NCBI GenBank assembly: GCA_023053575.1
Contig: JAKZAP010000001.1
Coordinates: forward strand, 22,400,533-22,464,532
DNA: 64,000 nt
Direction of reading: 5' to 3'
From: Branchinecta lynchi
Taxonomy: Eukaryota; Arthropoda; Branchiopoda; Anostraca; Branchinectidae
Below, piece after piece: positions 63,456 to 64,000 of this stretch. The translations under genes were made by a program, and so were the position numbers. The notes beneath the pieces were generated by a model. That model was not told the DNA's origin. It ran no database searches and saw only the letters and a list, made by a program, of their open reading frames with translations. Position 1 is the stretch's first letter, and the number at the start of each line of letters is the position of its first letter.

Positions 63456-63830
63456 TTAGAGCATGCCCTGAGCTTGCTCTATCCCACTTACCATAGTAAC
63501 TGGGCATGATATCACAGACAGGTTGGGCATCCTGACTTCGAAAAAATACCTCAGATTGCGGTTTGAAGCACTTAAAGGATTTTCCATCCAGTAGGATTTC
63601 TTAGGAAATTTGGGGAGTTTTGTCGGGTGTTGAGTTGGTGTGATTAGCTTGACTTTATACTTCGTCTGGGGATCCACAGCATCCCATTGCAGCCTCCATT
63701 TCTTCTTGCTCCACTCCTGGTGAAAGGGGACTTTAAATTCTTTGACCGTCTCGATAGATACCATATCTTCCCTTATGAAGTTCCAAAGATCAAATACCTG
63801 GTTGGTGAGAAAGTGCTGGTGTCTCCTCAT
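63456..63830 (-). CDS. Unassigned open reading frame
   Basis: A 124-codon minus-strand ORF. It is Lys/Trp/Pro-rich with QEWSKKKWRLQWDAVDPQ and PKFPKKSYWMENPLSASN. It is not visibly part of the repeat families described here and sits between two hAT-like elements. Composition is compatible with a real exon or a transposon-encoded fragment. No motif was recognised and the ATG may not be a true start. Confidence 0.25.
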   Translation of the reverse strand: MRRHQHFLTNQVFDLWNFIREDMVSIETVKEFKVPFHQEWSKKKWRLQWDAVDPQTKYKVKLITPTQHPTKLPKFPKKSYWMENPLSASNRNLRYFFEVRMPNLSVISCPVTMVSGIEQAQGML

Positions 63831-63972
63831 CTGAGCCTTGTTTTATATGAGTTTTTTGGAATTACCTCTTGTTTGCTATGCAACCATAATTTCGACATAC
63901 TTACTTTTCTTGCTAGACTGGGGGAGAATAGGCCTACATCTCCTTGCATAACTTACTGTGTGTTGTAATATG

Positions 63973-64000
63973 CAGAGGCGTTACTAGCCAAAATGTTTGG
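63973..64000 (+). mobile_element. Left terminus of another hAT-like element, cut by the window edge
   Basis: CAGAGGCGTTACTAGCCAAA repeats the terminus at 61365 exactly for its first 14 bases. Confidence 0.7.

Overview
The window is animal genomic DNA: long introns with GT-AG splice sites, a very repeat-rich background, and two complete spliced genes on the + strand. Exon joins were worked out by hand from reading frame, splice sites and resemblance to known families; no search was run. A mollusc or other lophotrochozoan invertebrate fits best, because a GH9 cellulase carrying an N-terminal CBM2-like domain and repeats built like bivalve 'pearl' elements are both known there. This placement is inference.

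Gene 1 (8947-32829, six coding exons, 336 aa) is an orthologue of SARAF/TMEM66, the ER membrane protein that damps store-operated calcium entry. Its first intron is 12.6 kb and almost wholly repeats. Intron 2 has a GC-AG boundary. A cluster of bZIP-type sites lies about 105-140 bp upstream of the start codon. Gene 2 (37979-54006, ten coding exons, 654 aa) is a secreted endoglucanase: signal peptide, CBM2-like domain, Thr-rich linker, GH9 catalytic domain with its catalytic Asp and Glu motifs intact. It has a TATA-like box upstream and AATAAA signals downstream. The two genes lie head to tail about 5 kb apart and show no obvious functional link.

The rest is mainly mobile DNA. Family A has a TGGCACTTG hairpin start and a tandem G-rich body. 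Family B has GGGATCCC at both ends and a tandem 137-bp core. Another family is fold-back elements sharing the core CCCTTCTTGGCAAGGGTCCT. There are hAT-like elements with 8-bp target duplications (33087-34958, 60636-63270, 61365-61990, and one entering at 63973), several short TIR elements (MITEs), and decayed LINEs. Several are nested, which gives a relative insertion order. Region by region: 1-8.9 kb repeats; 8.9-33 kb SARAF with repeat-filled introns; 33-35 kb hAT-like element; 35-38 kb intergenic DNA with a family B copy; 38-54 kb the cellulase gene; 54-64 kb repeats, one unassigned candidate exon (55859-55967) and one unassigned minus-strand ORF near 63.5 kb. I saw no convincing new multi-gene system; the notable items are the repeat architectures and a few gene-structure oddities.
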